DNA from: Fusibacter sp. 3D3
GTDB taxonomy: Bacteria; Bacillota; Clostridia; Peptostreptococcales; Acidaminobacteraceae
Direction of reading: 5' to 3'
NCBI RefSeq assembly: GCF_001748365.1
Contig: NZ_BDHH01000021.1
Coordinates: forward strand, 1,018 to 50,175
Length of the DNA: 49,158 bases
A program made the position numbers and the translations under genes. Each line of letters opens with the position of its first letter. The stretch's first letter is position 1. Under the pieces are notes generated by a model. The model was not told the origin of the DNA. It searched no databases and saw only the letters and a program-made list of their open reading frames with translations. Below, in pieces: positions 16,316 through 25,448 of this stretch.

Positions 16316-17077
16316 CTAAAGTAATACATCCGGCATTTCGGAAAACGCCCTTTTTTTACCGTTGACATCGACGTCAATAAATAATTTAACATGATCTGTT
16401 TTTAAGTAATAAGTTGAAAAGTGTACAGGCCTATTGTTTTCATCATAAGTCACTTTTTTGATCTGAATGACGAGATCTAGTTTAGAAATGCCAAGCCTTT
16501 TGCTGACCTCTTCATCCGGATAGACGACTTCCACTACTTTTCTGGCTTTCATAAACTTTATCCCGTAATCTTTATGGATAATCTCAAAAGTAGAAACGTT
16601 ATCTGTCACAATTTGATCAAAATCAGGATAAATGTCCACAGGAAAATAGGCATAATCCACACTAAATATAGCCTCTTTATGTTTGATTTCCCGCACTAAT
16701 TTCAGAACCTTAAATTTTTCTGCTCTCTGAAATATCGGATAGAGCGCCTCAGGTGCATTTATAATCTTCTTTTCCAAGATCACTTTACATATATCGTTAG
16801 TGCCATGCTCCAGACCTTCTCTAAAGCCTTCTAAATCTAACATGTGAAGTCTCTGCTTTTTACGTTTGACAAAAGTCCCTTTGCCATGAAGAATCTCTAA
16901 AGCACCCTCAGCCTCTAATTCCTTTAAAGCGCGTCTTACAGTAATCCTACTCGCACCAAATAGCTCACCCAATTCTTTTTCCGTTGGAACCTTATCGCCC
17001 TCTTTTAGTTGACCAGAACTGATCATTTGAAGGACACTCATTCGAATCTGATCATATAAATATTTGGAGCCTTCCAT
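16316..17077 (-). CDS. frlR: GntR-family regulator of the frl operon
   Basis: 253 residues: an N-terminal winged helix-turn-helix (VPTEKELGELFGASRITVRRALKELEAEG, about 27-55) and a C-terminal UbiC-type ligand domain (HutC/FadR-like). It lies last in a gene set with the same order as the Bacillus subtilis frl operon (frlB-O-N-M-D plus the yurK/frlR regulator). It should repress the operon and be released by a sugar-phosphate intermediate, as is usual for this subfamily. An imperfect palindrome (17106-17127) lies just upstream and may be a local operator. Confidence 0.85.
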   Translation of the reverse strand: MEGSKYLYDQIRMSVLQMISSGQLKEGDKVPTEKELGELFGASRITVRRALKELEAEGALEILHGKGTFVKRKKQRLHMLDLEGFREGLEHGTNDICKVILEKKIINAPEALYPIFQRAEKFKVLKLVREIKHKEAIFSVDYAYFPVDIYPDFDQIVTDNVSTFEIIHKDYGIKFMKARKVVEVVYPDEEVSKRLGISKLDLVIQIKKVTYDENNRPVHFSTYYLKTDHVKLFIDVDVNGKKRAFSEMPDVLL

Positions 17078-17105
17078 TTTACCACCTCAAGCATAATCAT
17101 TAAAA

Positions 17106-17127
17106 TATAATAACATGCATTATTATA
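17106..17127. promoter_or_regulatory. Possible operator in front of frlR
   Basis: TATAATAA-N6-TTATTATA lies in the 62-nt gap between frlD and frlR. It could bind the regulator itself. It is AT-rich, so chance is possible. Confidence 0.3.
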
Positions 17128-17139
17128 TCATATTTTTCC

Positions 17140-17961
17140 TTAAGATGTCATTGCCTTGGGATAACCAAAACCACCATGGAACCCACAAGTCTTCGCTGCA
17201 CTACTCGCCGCCAACACCAAAGTAGTTTCCACGGGTTCATGATCTAAAAAAGCCCTTAAAAATCCACCGATAAAACTATCCCCTGCACCCATTGTATCTA
17301 CGATGCGGGTCTCTATGGGCTCTTGGATATAGCGTCTGCCGTTACAGATAAAAATAGCAGGTTTAGCCCCTCGAGTAACGCCTATGACTTTTAAATCATA
17401 GGCACCGACTACTTGAAGCAGTTCTTCGATGGCTTCATCACTTAAATCTGCGCCAGAAAAAAAACCATATTTGATAAAAGGACAAACTTTGCTTAAATAC
17501 TCATATGAATAACCATTCGAAAAATCAAAAGAAATCGGAATCACCTTTGATAATTTTTCAAGTTCACCTTCCAGGGATGAATAACGGCTCACATGTGCTA
17601 TATCAAAGTTTTTAATGTACTCTAAATCAGCTTCTGTCAAATTTAATTTGACTATGTGTTGAACGGTGTTGCGGGGGCCCCCGACGAACACACGATCCCC
17701 CACTTCATTTAAATTGACGCCGGGATGTCCACTTTTCCCTATGACTGTCCTCGAAAAGTCATAAGGAATGCCTTCTTGATCCAGTGCATGCTGAACATGC
17801 TCTGCAGCTTCATCTGTTCCAAATATCCCTAAATAAGCGGCTTTTTCAGCACCATTTCGCTTTGCACTTACGAGCACATTGACGCAGTTCCCGCCTGGAT
17901 AAAAAGTGTGCTGATCCAAATAGACATCGACCACATTGTCTCCTATACCAATTATCTTCAT
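17140..17961 (-). CDS. frlD: Fructoselysine 6-kinase (PfkB family)
   Basis: 273 residues with PfkB/ribokinase signatures: GGNCVNVLVSAKRNG near the N terminus and DTMGAGDSF with catalytic base D228 near the C terminus. In the frl pathway it phosphorylates the imported Amadori compound at the sugar 6-position before FrlB cleaves it. It follows the frlM permease by 11 nt, with a good AGGAGG site. The exact glycated amino acid (lysine, asparagine or other) is not readable. Confidence 0.9.
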   Translation of the reverse strand: MKIIGIGDNVVDVYLDQHTFYPGGNCVNVLVSAKRNGAEKAAYLGIFGTDEAAEHVQHALDQEGIPYDFSRTVIGKSGHPGVNLNEVGDRVFVGGPRNTVQHIVKLNLTEADLEYIKNFDIAHVSRYSSLEGELEKLSKVIPISFDFSNGYSYEYLSKVCPFIKYGFFSGADLSDEAIEELLQVVGAYDLKVIGVTRGAKPAIFICNGRRYIQEPIETRIVDTMGAGDSFIGGFLRAFLDHEPVETTLVLAASSAAKTCGFHGGFGYPKAMTS

Positions 17962-17972
17962 ATGAGCGCCTC

Positions 17973-18824
17973 CTAACCTTTAACAGAGCCTTCTGAAAGC
18001 CCTCTGACAAGGTGTTTTTGTATGAATATGAGTAAAATAATCATCGGAATTGTTGCGATTACCATTCCAGAAAGTAGAACGCCCCAATCCGTCCTAAGCG
18101 CATCTCTAAAATTCATAAGCCCTGACGGAATCGTCCTCAATATATCCGAATCTATAAATATCGTTGCAAACAAGAATTCATTCCATGCATAAAATGAAGT
18201 CAAAACGATCGTTGTCATTAATATCGGTTTCGACATCGGCAAGTAAATTCTTCTGTAGATACCGAATTCACTGCAGCCATCAATAATGGCAGATTCCTGA
18301 ATTTCTCTTGGGATGCTTAAAAAATAAGAGCGTAGCAGCAAAATACTCAATGGCAATCTAAATGCAATGTAGGGCAATATCAATGCCAGTCTTGTGTTGA
18401 TTAATCCCAATTTCGTCAAAATATCAAAAAGAGGAATCAATGCAACTTGTGGGTTAATCATCATGCCAGACATAATGACGACCAACGCAATATCAATAAA
18501 TCTAGACCTGTATCTTGAAAGCGCAAAAGCCGCCATAGAGGCAATTATAAGTACCGATAACACCGTTATGATCGTTACGATAACACTGTTCATAAAATAA
18601 TTGGAAATGCCTATGGACCATGCTGTTTTATAGTTTTCAATTAACCACTTACTCGGTAATCCCCATACATTATTATAGATTTCATCATAGCTTTTCATAG
18701 AAGAGATGACCATCCATAAAAGTGGATAGAGAATAATGATAGAACCTATGCACAAGACAATGCTGACAACTAAGTTGCCAAGGGTCATTCGATTTTTCTG
18801 CTTACGAATCCTTTTATTCATCAT
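17973..18824 (-). CDS. frlM: ABC sugar permease, MalG type
   Basis: 283 residues, six TM helices and the EAA-loop motif (IQESAIIDGCSEFGIYRRIYLP) that contacts the ATPase. With FrlN it forms the channel of an Amadori-compound importer. No ATPase gene is in the operon, so a shared MsmX-type ATPase encoded elsewhere is expected. The final position just before the kinase matches the B. subtilis order. Confidence 0.88.
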   Translation of the reverse strand: MMNKRIRKQKNRMTLGNLVVSIVLCIGSIIILYPLLWMVISSMKSYDEIYNNVWGLPSKWLIENYKTAWSIGISNYFMNSVIVTIITVLSVLIIASMAAFALSRYRSRFIDIALVVIMSGMMINPQVALIPLFDILTKLGLINTRLALILPYIAFRLPLSILLLRSYFLSIPREIQESAIIDGCSEFGIYRRIYLPMSKPILMTTIVLTSFYAWNEFLFATIFIDSDILRTIPSGLMNFRDALRTDWGVLLSGMVIATIPMIILLIFIQKHLVRGLSEGSVKG

Positions 18825-18828
18825 ATCA

Positions 18829-19713
18829 TCAATCCTTTCCTGTATGTGAAATTCTTATTTGAATAATGGCAAGGATAGCGGTTATGATGAAAATCGTAAT
18901 TGCAATCGTTGAAGCATATCCCATTCGGTCTTTAAAGAAACCGCTCTGATACATATACACGGCCATCGTCATTGAACTCACACCCGGTCCACCATTGGTG
19001 AGGATGTAGGGTTCATTAAACACGAGCATGGACCCTGTAATGGTGAGTAAAATGTTTATGAATAGCGTTTCTTTAACTTGTGGTACCGTAATATAGAAAA
19101 ATTGCTTGATCTTGCTTGCGCCATCAATCTCTGCTGCCTCATACAACTCTTTTGATATTCTCTGGATTGCCACAATGAAGAGCATCATAATATAACCAAC
19201 ACTTTGCCACTGAGACATGGCTATTACAGCGTAAATTGCCGTTGAAGAATTCCCTAACCATGCTTTTGATAAAGTTTCTAATCCGACTAATTCTAAAAAG
19301 CTGTTGAGAATGCCGATTTGAGGATTATAAATGAAACCAAAGAGCAATGCGATTACAGATATTGATATCATAACAGGCATAAAGAAAGTAACTCTAAAAA
19401 AGGGGGCCAATTTTCGAAAAAATTGATGTTCTAATACCGCTGCCAAAACCAACCCTAATCCCACTTGAAAAATAACCGATATAATCGCATATCTTATGTT
19501 GTTAAGAAGTGCTACTTTAATGGTTTTATCCGTTAAAAGCAACTTAAAATTATCGAGTCCCACAAAATCTTTTGTGGTTGAAAAAACGGAATATTCAAAA
19601 AAGCTATTATAAAAGTTCTTAAACAAGGGAATAAAAACAAAGATGAATAAAAAGATTAAGCAGGGCAGTAAGAATAAAAAGGCGGCTATTTTGTTTTTAA
19701 ATTTATTCATCAT
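18829..19713 (-). CDS. frlN: ABC sugar permease, MalF type
   Basis: 294 residues with six TM helices and the EAA motif ELYEAAEIDGASKIKQFFYITVP. It is the partner of FrlM; the genes are 4 nt apart. It is preceded by a hairpin that separates it from the binding-protein gene. Confidence 0.88.
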   Translation of the reverse strand: MMNKFKNKIAAFLFLLPCLIFLFIFVFIPLFKNFYNSFFEYSVFSTTKDFVGLDNFKLLLTDKTIKVALLNNIRYAIISVIFQVGLGLVLAAVLEHQFFRKLAPFFRVTFFMPVMISISVIALLFGFIYNPQIGILNSFLELVGLETLSKAWLGNSSTAIYAVIAMSQWQSVGYIMMLFIVAIQRISKELYEAAEIDGASKIKQFFYITVPQVKETLFINILLTITGSMLVFNEPYILTNGGPGVSSMTMAVYMYQSGFFKDRMGYASTIAITIFIITAILAIIQIRISHTGKD

Positions 19714-19739
19714 TCTGCTCCTTAATAAAAGGGGGGATT

Positions 19740-19794
19740 CCTTCTTGTGACGATGATTTAAAACTATGATTTAAAACCACCAATCACAAGAAGG
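19740..19794. other. Intercistronic hairpin between frlO and frlN
   Basis: Arms CCTTCTTGTGA (19740-19750) and TCACAAGAAGG (19784-19794) enclose 33 nt. In sugar ABC operons such hairpins often stabilise the upstream binding-protein message so that it is made in excess. No U-run follows. Confidence 0.6.
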
Positions 19795-19807
19795 TTTGAA
19801 ATTAACA

Positions 19808-21100
19808 TTATTTTCTTAATCTATCCGCTTCTGCTTGTACTTCCTTCATAATATCCTGTGGCGTTGATTCGCCTGTTGCAAGCGATTGACCACCTCTCAT
19901 AAAGATGTCCGCAATGTTGATGTTGACGGCATTATCAAACCAAGGTGCTGTTGCCGATGCTTCTATTACCAAATTGAAAGCTTCCATACTGATTGGGGAA
20001 CTGTTTTCAGCATCTACACCCCCTATAATGGCATTTAATTGCCCATCTGCCTTTGTAAAGTCATATGCCGTTTCTTTAGAGGTTAAAAACTTTAGAAAAT
20101 CGACTGCTTCTTTGGGTGCATTTTTACTGAGCATCCACCCTTCTGGAGCGCCTGTTAAAGCATTTTGATCCCCTTTTCCACCTTCAATACTTGGAAAATT
20201 AAAGAATCCAAAATCCATATCCGTTTGATCTTCAACCATTTTAATCTCGGCAAACTGCATGTAAACGATTGGCGATTCTCCCTTTGCAAACATGTTTCTA
20301 GCCGTTTCATGATCAATTGCAGTGGAGACGTCACCCATATATTGGGTTAATTCTTTGAAAATTTCAAGACCTCTTACATAACCAGGATCTGTAAAGGTTC
20401 CTGTCGTTTCGTTGTAATCCACTTCAGTCACACGGGGATCCAAAAGTCTTTGAAGTATTGTCCCCTCGTAGTGAGAGATCGCCCAAGCGTTTGTTAAACC
20501 TTCTACTATAGGGATCTCATAACCAGCTGCTTGTAACGCATCCAAAACTTTTATAAATTCTGCATAAGTTTTTGGTGCTTCAAGATTATTTTCTGCAAAA
20601 ATGCTTTTATTGTAGAAGAATGCTTTTCCATCTATGGTAAAAGGAATCCCATAGGTGACCTCATCAAAAGTAAATCCAGAAAACTGTGATGCAATAATAC
20701 TGTCTTTCCAATCGGTATCCGCCTCTAAAATATCATTTATTGGCATAATTCTGCCAGAAGACACTAGATTTAATGCAAAGGAATCAGACCATGAAGTAAA
20801 GATATCTGGTAAGTCGTCATTTGAGACCAATACACGTATTTTTTCTTTATATGAGTCGTTTAAAACAGCATCAATGTTGATTTTCACATTTGGATTAAGC
20901 GCCATAAAGGCATCCGCCTTTTCTTGATAAAAAGATTTTCTCGGCTCATTAGGCCATCTGTGGAAAAAATCAATAACAACTTGGTCCTCTTTTACCCCAT
21001 TGTCCGAGGACACTTCAACATCGTTTGCCTTTGAACATCCAACCGTAAAACTTATGATTAAAACAAGCAGCCCCAATATCGTCATTTTACGCTTCATCAT
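19808..21100 (-). CDS. frlO: Amadori-compound ABC substrate-binding lipoprotein
   Basis: About 430 residues from an ATG at 21100 or 21097 (GGAGGGAACT upstream). A lipoprotein signal peptide ends in FTVGC, so the protein is lipid-anchored outside the membrane. The rest is an extracellular solute-binding family 1 fold (WSDSFALNLVSSGRIMPIND, GAPEGWMLSKNAP). It delivers substrate to FrlN/FrlM. Confidence 0.88.
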   Translation of the reverse strand: MMKRKMTILGLLVLIISFTVGCSKANDVEVSSDNGVKEDQVVIDFFHRWPNEPRKSFYQEKADAFMALNPNVKINIDAVLNDSYKEKIRVLVSNDDLPDIFTSWSDSFALNLVSSGRIMPINDILEADTDWKDSIIASQFSGFTFDEVTYGIPFTIDGKAFFYNKSIFAENNLEAPKTYAEFIKVLDALQAAGYEIPIVEGLTNAWAISHYEGTILQRLLDPRVTEVDYNETTGTFTDPGYVRGLEIFKELTQYMGDVSTAIDHETARNMFAKGESPIVYMQFAEIKMVEDQTDMDFGFFNFPSIEGGKGDQNALTGAPEGWMLSKNAPKEAVDFLKFLTSKETAYDFTKADGQLNAIIGGVDAENSSPISMEAFNLVIEASATAPWFDNAVNINIADIFMRGGQSLATGESTPQDIMKEVQAEADRLRK

Positions 21101-21143
21101 AGTTCCCTCCTTCAACATAAATATTAGTATACACTGTTTCTTT

Positions 21144-22118
21144 TTAGTATTCCATTTTCCACATATATCTTCTCACCGAAAGTGGATGCCCTGTATGTTC
21201 TGCTAATCCATCTGCATATTGACGCAAAACAGCACCAATAATTGCAGGCCCAAAATAGGCTCTTAAATCAGCATCCACCTTTAGATAATCTAGCTTTTGA
21301 ACATCAACCACTTCAATTTTATCGCTAAATTTCTGGGCAAATTCAAGCGCTCTATCATCAAGTGGTCTTGACGGTCCATCTCCAACAATCACAAGAAACG
21401 GCACATCATAATCCGTCACTTCAAATGGACCATGGAAATATTCTCCCGAGTGAATGGCATTTGAATGAATCCATAACATCTCCATGAGCAGACAACTCGT
21501 AAAGGAATACGCTTGATCAAAGTATGCTCCTGATGCCATCGTATAGATCAATTTTTCTCTTTTATTGCGCTTTCCAAAATCAAATGCAGCGTCATAAGTG
21601 TTCTTCTTATTCACTTCAAACAAATTTTCAAGATTTGAAAGTTGGTTTAAAAGTCGATCGTATTTTTCATTTGGAGAAAGTGCATTGATGATATTAAAGA
21701 TTAACGCCCAGAACATGCCCGTATCACCATCTACAGCATCAGACCCATCTTTGTAATTATAGTGAACCACATACTCCGCTTCACGGCAGAGTGGCGATGC
21801 CATATCCATTGAAATTGCAATGGTCATAGCGCCTTTATCTCTAGCAAATTTTGTGGCATCTACGGTTTCAGGCGTAGTGCCTGAGTGAGATCTCGTAATA
21901 ACGACACTGTTCTCTCCTAAGGTTTTTGGATTTAGATGTATAAACTCATTAGAAGTATATACTTTTGACGGGAGATTTAATTCTCTGTCCATAAAATAAT
22001 CTCCGGGACCTAAAGCCGCTTTAGAACCGCCGCATCCGACAAAAAAGAAATTTTTGACTGTCATGCTTTTTAGAGCACTCAGTACTTTTTGCATCTGTTC
22101 TTGGTGTTCAATATTCAT
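21144..22118 (-). CDS. frlB: Fructoselysine-6-phosphate deglycase (SIS family)
   Basis: 324 residues with two SIS domains related to the isomerase half of glucosamine-6-phosphate synthase. The phosphosugar loop SHSGTTPET is at about 77-85, and the FrlB-type EYFHGPFE segment (E226, H229) is present. It splits the phosphorylated Amadori compound into glucose 6-phosphate and the free amino acid. As first gene of the operon it lies behind a promoter flanked by two operators. Free lysine or another amino acid would then enter fermentation (inference). Confidence 0.9.
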   Translation of the reverse strand: MNIEHQEQMQKVLSALKSMTVKNFFFVGCGGSKAALGPGDYFMDRELNLPSKVYTSNEFIHLNPKTLGENSVVITRSHSGTTPETVDATKFARDKGAMTIAISMDMASPLCREAEYVVHYNYKDGSDAVDGDTGMFWALIFNIINALSPNEKYDRLLNQLSNLENLFEVNKKNTYDAAFDFGKRNKREKLIYTMASGAYFDQAYSFTSCLLMEMLWIHSNAIHSGEYFHGPFEVTDYDVPFLVIVGDGPSRPLDDRALEFAQKFSDKIEVVDVQKLDYLKVDADLRAYFGPAIIGAVLRQYADGLAEHTGHPLSVRRYMWKMEY

Positions 22119-22140
22119 TTTATCGCCCTCCTGTTATATA

Positions 22141-22154
22141 ACGTCATATGACGT
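22141..22154. promoter_or_regulatory. FrlR operator 1
   Basis: The perfect palindrome ACGTCATATGACGT lies between the promoter and the frlB ribosome site. The core recurs 38 bp away. Confidence 0.75.
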
Positions 22155-22163
22155 CTTGATATT

Positions 22164-22192
22164 ATATTAATTAATATAACGTCATATGTCAA
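22164..22192 (-). promoter_or_regulatory. frl promoter with operator 2
   Basis: Perfect -35 TTGACA (22187-22192) and, 17 nt on, -10 TAATAT (22164-22169); TATAAT at 22161-22166 is a less well spaced alternative. A second copy of the operator (ACGTCATATGTC, 22179-22190) overlaps the -35. Together with operator 1 it should block polymerase and may allow looping. Confidence 0.75.
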
Positions 22193-22237
22193 CCTATTTT
22201 ATTGAATTTTCTAAATATTTAGTTTTTTTATTTCGCT

Positions 22238-22286
22238 TTAAACAGAAAAAAGGCCCACACTTCTGTGTGGACCTTTTCTCTGTTTA
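22238..22286 (-). terminator. Terminator of the KASIII operon
   Basis: A long stem: AACAGA/TCTGTT, AAAAGG/CCTTTT and CCACAC/GTGTGG stacked around a TTCT loop, with T-rich flank. It follows the last condensing-enzyme gene by about 10 nt and isolates it from frl. Confidence 0.88.
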
Positions 22287-22296
22287 AAATAAAGGT

Positions 22297-23325
22297 TTAG
22301 TTTTTTCCCCATTTCATAACCAGTGCTGCAAAACTATATCCCAAACCGCCTGTCAACATTAAAATATGACTGCCTTCTTGAATTTGCTTATTTTTTAAGC
22401 CTAATTCTAAAGACAATACATTGTCCACATGACCCACATGGCCATATTCGTCAAGATAGTTGGATTGATCTAGGTCAAAACCTAAGGTATTTAGAATATA
22501 TTTATGGGCTTCACGCTTCACATGAACCATAGCCACATAATCTACATCAGAGGGCATGATTTGACTCAAAGCCATGGCATGAGTTGCAACCTCTAAAAAA
22601 GCAGGAATGGCTTTTTTCCTCATATTTTCTTTAAATGCATCGTAATTAGGCATCTCAATTTTCCATAAATTCATTGCATCCATTTTGTTTGGAAACCGTG
22701 GATCAGCTGAACCGTTATGTCGCGCCACTACATCGTCTGCAAAAACGGCTTCATCTTTAATGTAAGTTTCAAATATTTGGTTTTCCGGATAATCTTTTTT
22801 CAGTAGGATTGAGCAAGCGCCCACTGTTAATGGCAACATAAAAGAGGACTTAAAATCTGTAGGATCAACAAGGTAGGCAATCGTGTTTGCCCCTGTAATC
22901 ATAACTGTTTTTATAGATTCATTCGCTGTCATCATATCCTTTGCCAGTTTTATGGCGAGTACAGTTGCTGAACATCGATATGAGATATCAAACCCCCACG
23001 CACGGGTGGCCCCAATCTCTTTTTTCACTTTTATTGCTGCTGTCCAACATATAAATTCCTTATACTCTTCCCCATTGAAGATAATCAAGTCAATATCTTC
23101 AGGGTTCGTTTGAGTTCTTCTCAAACAGTCAAAGGCGGACTTCACTGCCATGGATACACAATGGTCTTCTGCACCGCCAACAACTTTATTTTTAATGCCG
23201 ATCTTATCAATAATTATATGCTCAGGGATTCCTGAAATTTTTTCCAATCCTTTGGCAGAGATACGCTCTTCAGGGATATAGAGTCCATAGCCTACCATTC
23301 CGCAGACAGCTGATTTACCACTCAT
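22297..23325 (-). CDS. KASIII-like condensing enzyme F (divergent)
   Basis: 342 residues in the FabH/KASIII thiolase fold. The nucleophile is C118 in SYRCSAT. The Asn loop of FabH (GN-x-SAAS) is replaced by GHVGHVD (H296). The His loop reads MVHVKRE, so a His (H268) is present but one position off the FabH alignment. AAAGG lies 9 nt before the ATG at 23325; an in-frame ATG at 23334 has no space for a ribosome site. It overlaps the upstream gene by a few bases and ends the 14-gene operon. The most divergent of the six; its reaction is unknown. Confidence 0.8.
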   Translation of the reverse strand: MSGKSAVCGMVGYGLYIPEERISAKGLEKISGIPEHIIIDKIGIKNKVVGGAEDHCVSMAVKSAFDCLRRTQTNPEDIDLIIFNGEEYKEFICWTAAIKVKKEIGATRAWGFDISYRCSATVLAIKLAKDMMTANESIKTVMITGANTIAYLVDPTDFKSSFMLPLTVGACSILLKKDYPENQIFETYIKDEAVFADDVVARHNGSADPRFPNKMDAMNLWKIEMPNYDAFKENMRKKAIPAFLEVATHAMALSQIMPSDVDYVAMVHVKREAHKYILNTLGFDLDQSNYLDEYGHVGHVDNVLSLELGLKNKQIQEGSHILMLTGGLGYSFAALVMKWGKN

Positions 23326-24356
23326 ATACGCCATCCTTTAAATTCTAATAGCGCACTCGACCATGAAAACCCTGCGCCAGCACTAAACAACATAATTTTA
23401 TGACCTACTTCGAACTTTTGGTCCTGTGTCATCAAATCTAAGTTAAATAAAATGTCTGTTGGTCCCATATGGCCGTAATCCTTAGCGATATACTGAGAGG
23501 TTTTACTGACATCCATCCCAATAATATTTATTATTTTGAGCATGATCTCTTTGCCAATATTGTACAGCACCATATAGTCCAATTCAGATTTGTCCAAGTT
23601 TAATCTATTCAACAATTCTATCATGACACGTTTATTATTTAATCCAATAATGTTAAAGAGGTCATCACGCTTCCCGCTGTCACTTAAATATTCTGATGCT
23701 GTTTTTCGACTGTCAGAACAAAATCGATTTAATCTGACATCTTCGGCCGTTGCAGGTGATTTCAATCCACCTACAGGTATTTTCCACAAATGATTGAAAC
23801 TGCCATCCGTCAGTGCATGTGTGCCTTTGATCTCAAAACCACGATCACTTCTCATCACCACACACGCGCTTGCGCCATCTCCATAGAAGTTTGCCGAAGC
23901 AGATGTCCAACGATTAATGATGGGTTTTTCATATTTGTCACTGCACACAACCAGAACTGCATTGATATCTGGATCCGATTTTAACTTGCTATATGCAAAA
24001 TCTAATCCAGCCATCCCACCACAGCAAAATTGTTCAATCCGAAACGCATAAGCGTTCGTTGCACCGAGCTCATGGGCAACTTTTGCGGCGTCAGACCATC
24101 GTAAATAATCTGACATCGTACTCGAATAAGTTATAATATCAATATCTTTCGGCAGAATATTAGCTTTTTCAATTGCTATTTTTGCAGCTTTTATCGCCAT
24201 ATCTGTTGGTTCCTCACGCTTAGCAGCATGAACTTTGTCGATCCCAAGCTCATCTATGTTTTTTTGTGAAAGCCCCTCATTTATAGCAAAATCTTTTGTA
24301 TATTCAACATCTTTAGGTACATATCTTCCAGTTGAAACAATACTTACAGCTTTCAT
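23322..24356 (-). CDS. KASIII-like condensing enzyme E (divergent)
   Basis: 344 residues, thiolase fold. The nucleophile is C111 (EQFCCGG). The FabH His position is Tyr (LYNIGKE, Y265-N266) and the Asn position is His (GHMGPTD, H296). It is a close relative of enzyme D: both share the insert NHLW(K/R)IPVGG and similar surroundings. Loss of the His needed for malonyl decarboxylation suggests acyl transfer or non-decarboxylative condensation, or a structural partner role (inference). Confidence 0.8.
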   Translation of the reverse strand: MKAVSIVSTGRYVPKDVEYTKDFAINEGLSQKNIDELGIDKVHAAKREEPTDMAIKAAKIAIEKANILPKDIDIITYSSTMSDYLRWSDAAKVAHELGATNAYAFRIEQFCCGGMAGLDFAYSKLKSDPDINAVLVVCSDKYEKPIINRWTSASANFYGDGASACVVMRSDRGFEIKGTHALTDGSFNHLWKIPVGGLKSPATAEDVRLNRFCSDSRKTASEYLSDSGKRDDLFNIIGLNNKRVMIELLNRLNLDKSELDYMVLYNIGKEIMLKIINIIGMDVSKTSQYIAKDYGHMGPTDILFNLDLMTQDQKFEVGHKIMLFSAGAGFSWSSALLEFKGWRI

Positions 24357-24400
24357 TTCATGCCCCCTCTTATAAAATACCTTCGCACTCTAATAACTTA

Positions 24401-25435
24401 CTAAAACTGAATCGCAGCACTTGCAGTTGAAAAACCCGTCCCTGCACTAAATAGAACAACTAAGTCCCCCGATTTAATTTTATTATTCTTTTTCATCTGA
24501 TCATAGTTGAAAAAAATATCCGCAGGGCCCATGTGTCCATGCTGGCTTCCATATTCCCATGAAGTATCCGCCAAATTAACGCAGAGCATTTTGCTTATGT
24601 TTTCAATAATAAACTTACCGACATTGTAGGTAATGATTTTATTGACATCCGATTTCTCTTTTTTTATTTTTTCAAGTAATTTTTCAAAGGTCTTAATATT
24701 TGTATTCACAATACGCTTTGATACACGTTCTCTTTCAGCATCATCCTTCAAGTATTCCAGTGCAAACCGATTCATATCAATCCGAAACAAATTCTGTTCA
24801 ATGTGCTCGGGTTCAAGTGGGGTAACAGTTCCCCCCACAGGTATTCTCCACAGATGATTTAACGCGCCATCCGTCATATTTACGACATCAATAATTTCAT
24901 GATCCGTCACACCACGACTGATTATAGCTGCACTAGCACCATCTCCCCATATGCAAGCATCTGCTGTTTTCCACCTATTTACAATCGGTTCTTTAAACAT
25001 ATCTGCAGAGACGATGAGTATATGATTTATATTTTCATCCGCTTTAATTTTGGATACTGCATAATCTAAAGCAATAATTTGAGCATTGCAAGCTTGATCA
25101 AAACGCATGGCAGATGCGTTAATCGCCCCAATTTCATATTGAATTTTTGCATATTCTGCCCACATAAAATATTCTGGAAATCCACCGTAAGAATAAATAA
25201 TTATATTGATATCTTCAGGCAATATCCCCGCATCCTTGATTGCATCTTTAGAAGCCTGAATTGCCATGTCCGTGGGATACTCCGTTTCGTCCGCTATATG
25301 AACTTTGCTTATGCCTATTTTTTGTATATACGCTTCTGTAAAGTTGAAAATTGACTTTACATGATCCGTATACATCACATTTTTGGGTGCATAAGAACCA
25401 CTACCCGATATGCCTATGCCTGAATATTTTCCCAA
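24401..25435 (-). CDS. KASIII-like condensing enzyme D (divergent)
   Basis: 344 residues beginning with TTG at 25435 behind AAGGGGG. The nucleophile is C116 (DQACNAQ). The His position is Tyr (TYNVGKF, Y270-N271) and the Asn position is His (GHMGPAD, H301). Together with enzyme E it forms a paralogous pair and could form a heterodimer with it. It lies 13 nt after enzyme C and 44 nt before enzyme E. Confidence 0.8.
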   Translation of the reverse strand: MGKYSGIGISGSGSYAPKNVMYTDHVKSIFNFTEAYIQKIGISKVHIADETEYPTDMAIQASKDAIKDAGILPEDINIIIYSYGGFPEYFMWAEYAKIQYEIGAINASAMRFDQACNAQIIALDYAVSKIKADENINHILIVSADMFKEPIVNRWKTADACIWGDGASAAIISRGVTDHEIIDVVNMTDGALNHLWRIPVGGTVTPLEPEHIEQNLFRIDMNRFALEYLKDDAERERVSKRIVNTNIKTFEKLLEKIKKEKSDVNKIITYNVGKFIIENISKMLCVNLADTSWEYGSQHGHMGPADIFFNYDQMKKNNKIKSGDLVVLFSAGTGFSTASAAIQF

Positions 25436-25448
25436 TGCTCACGCCCCC

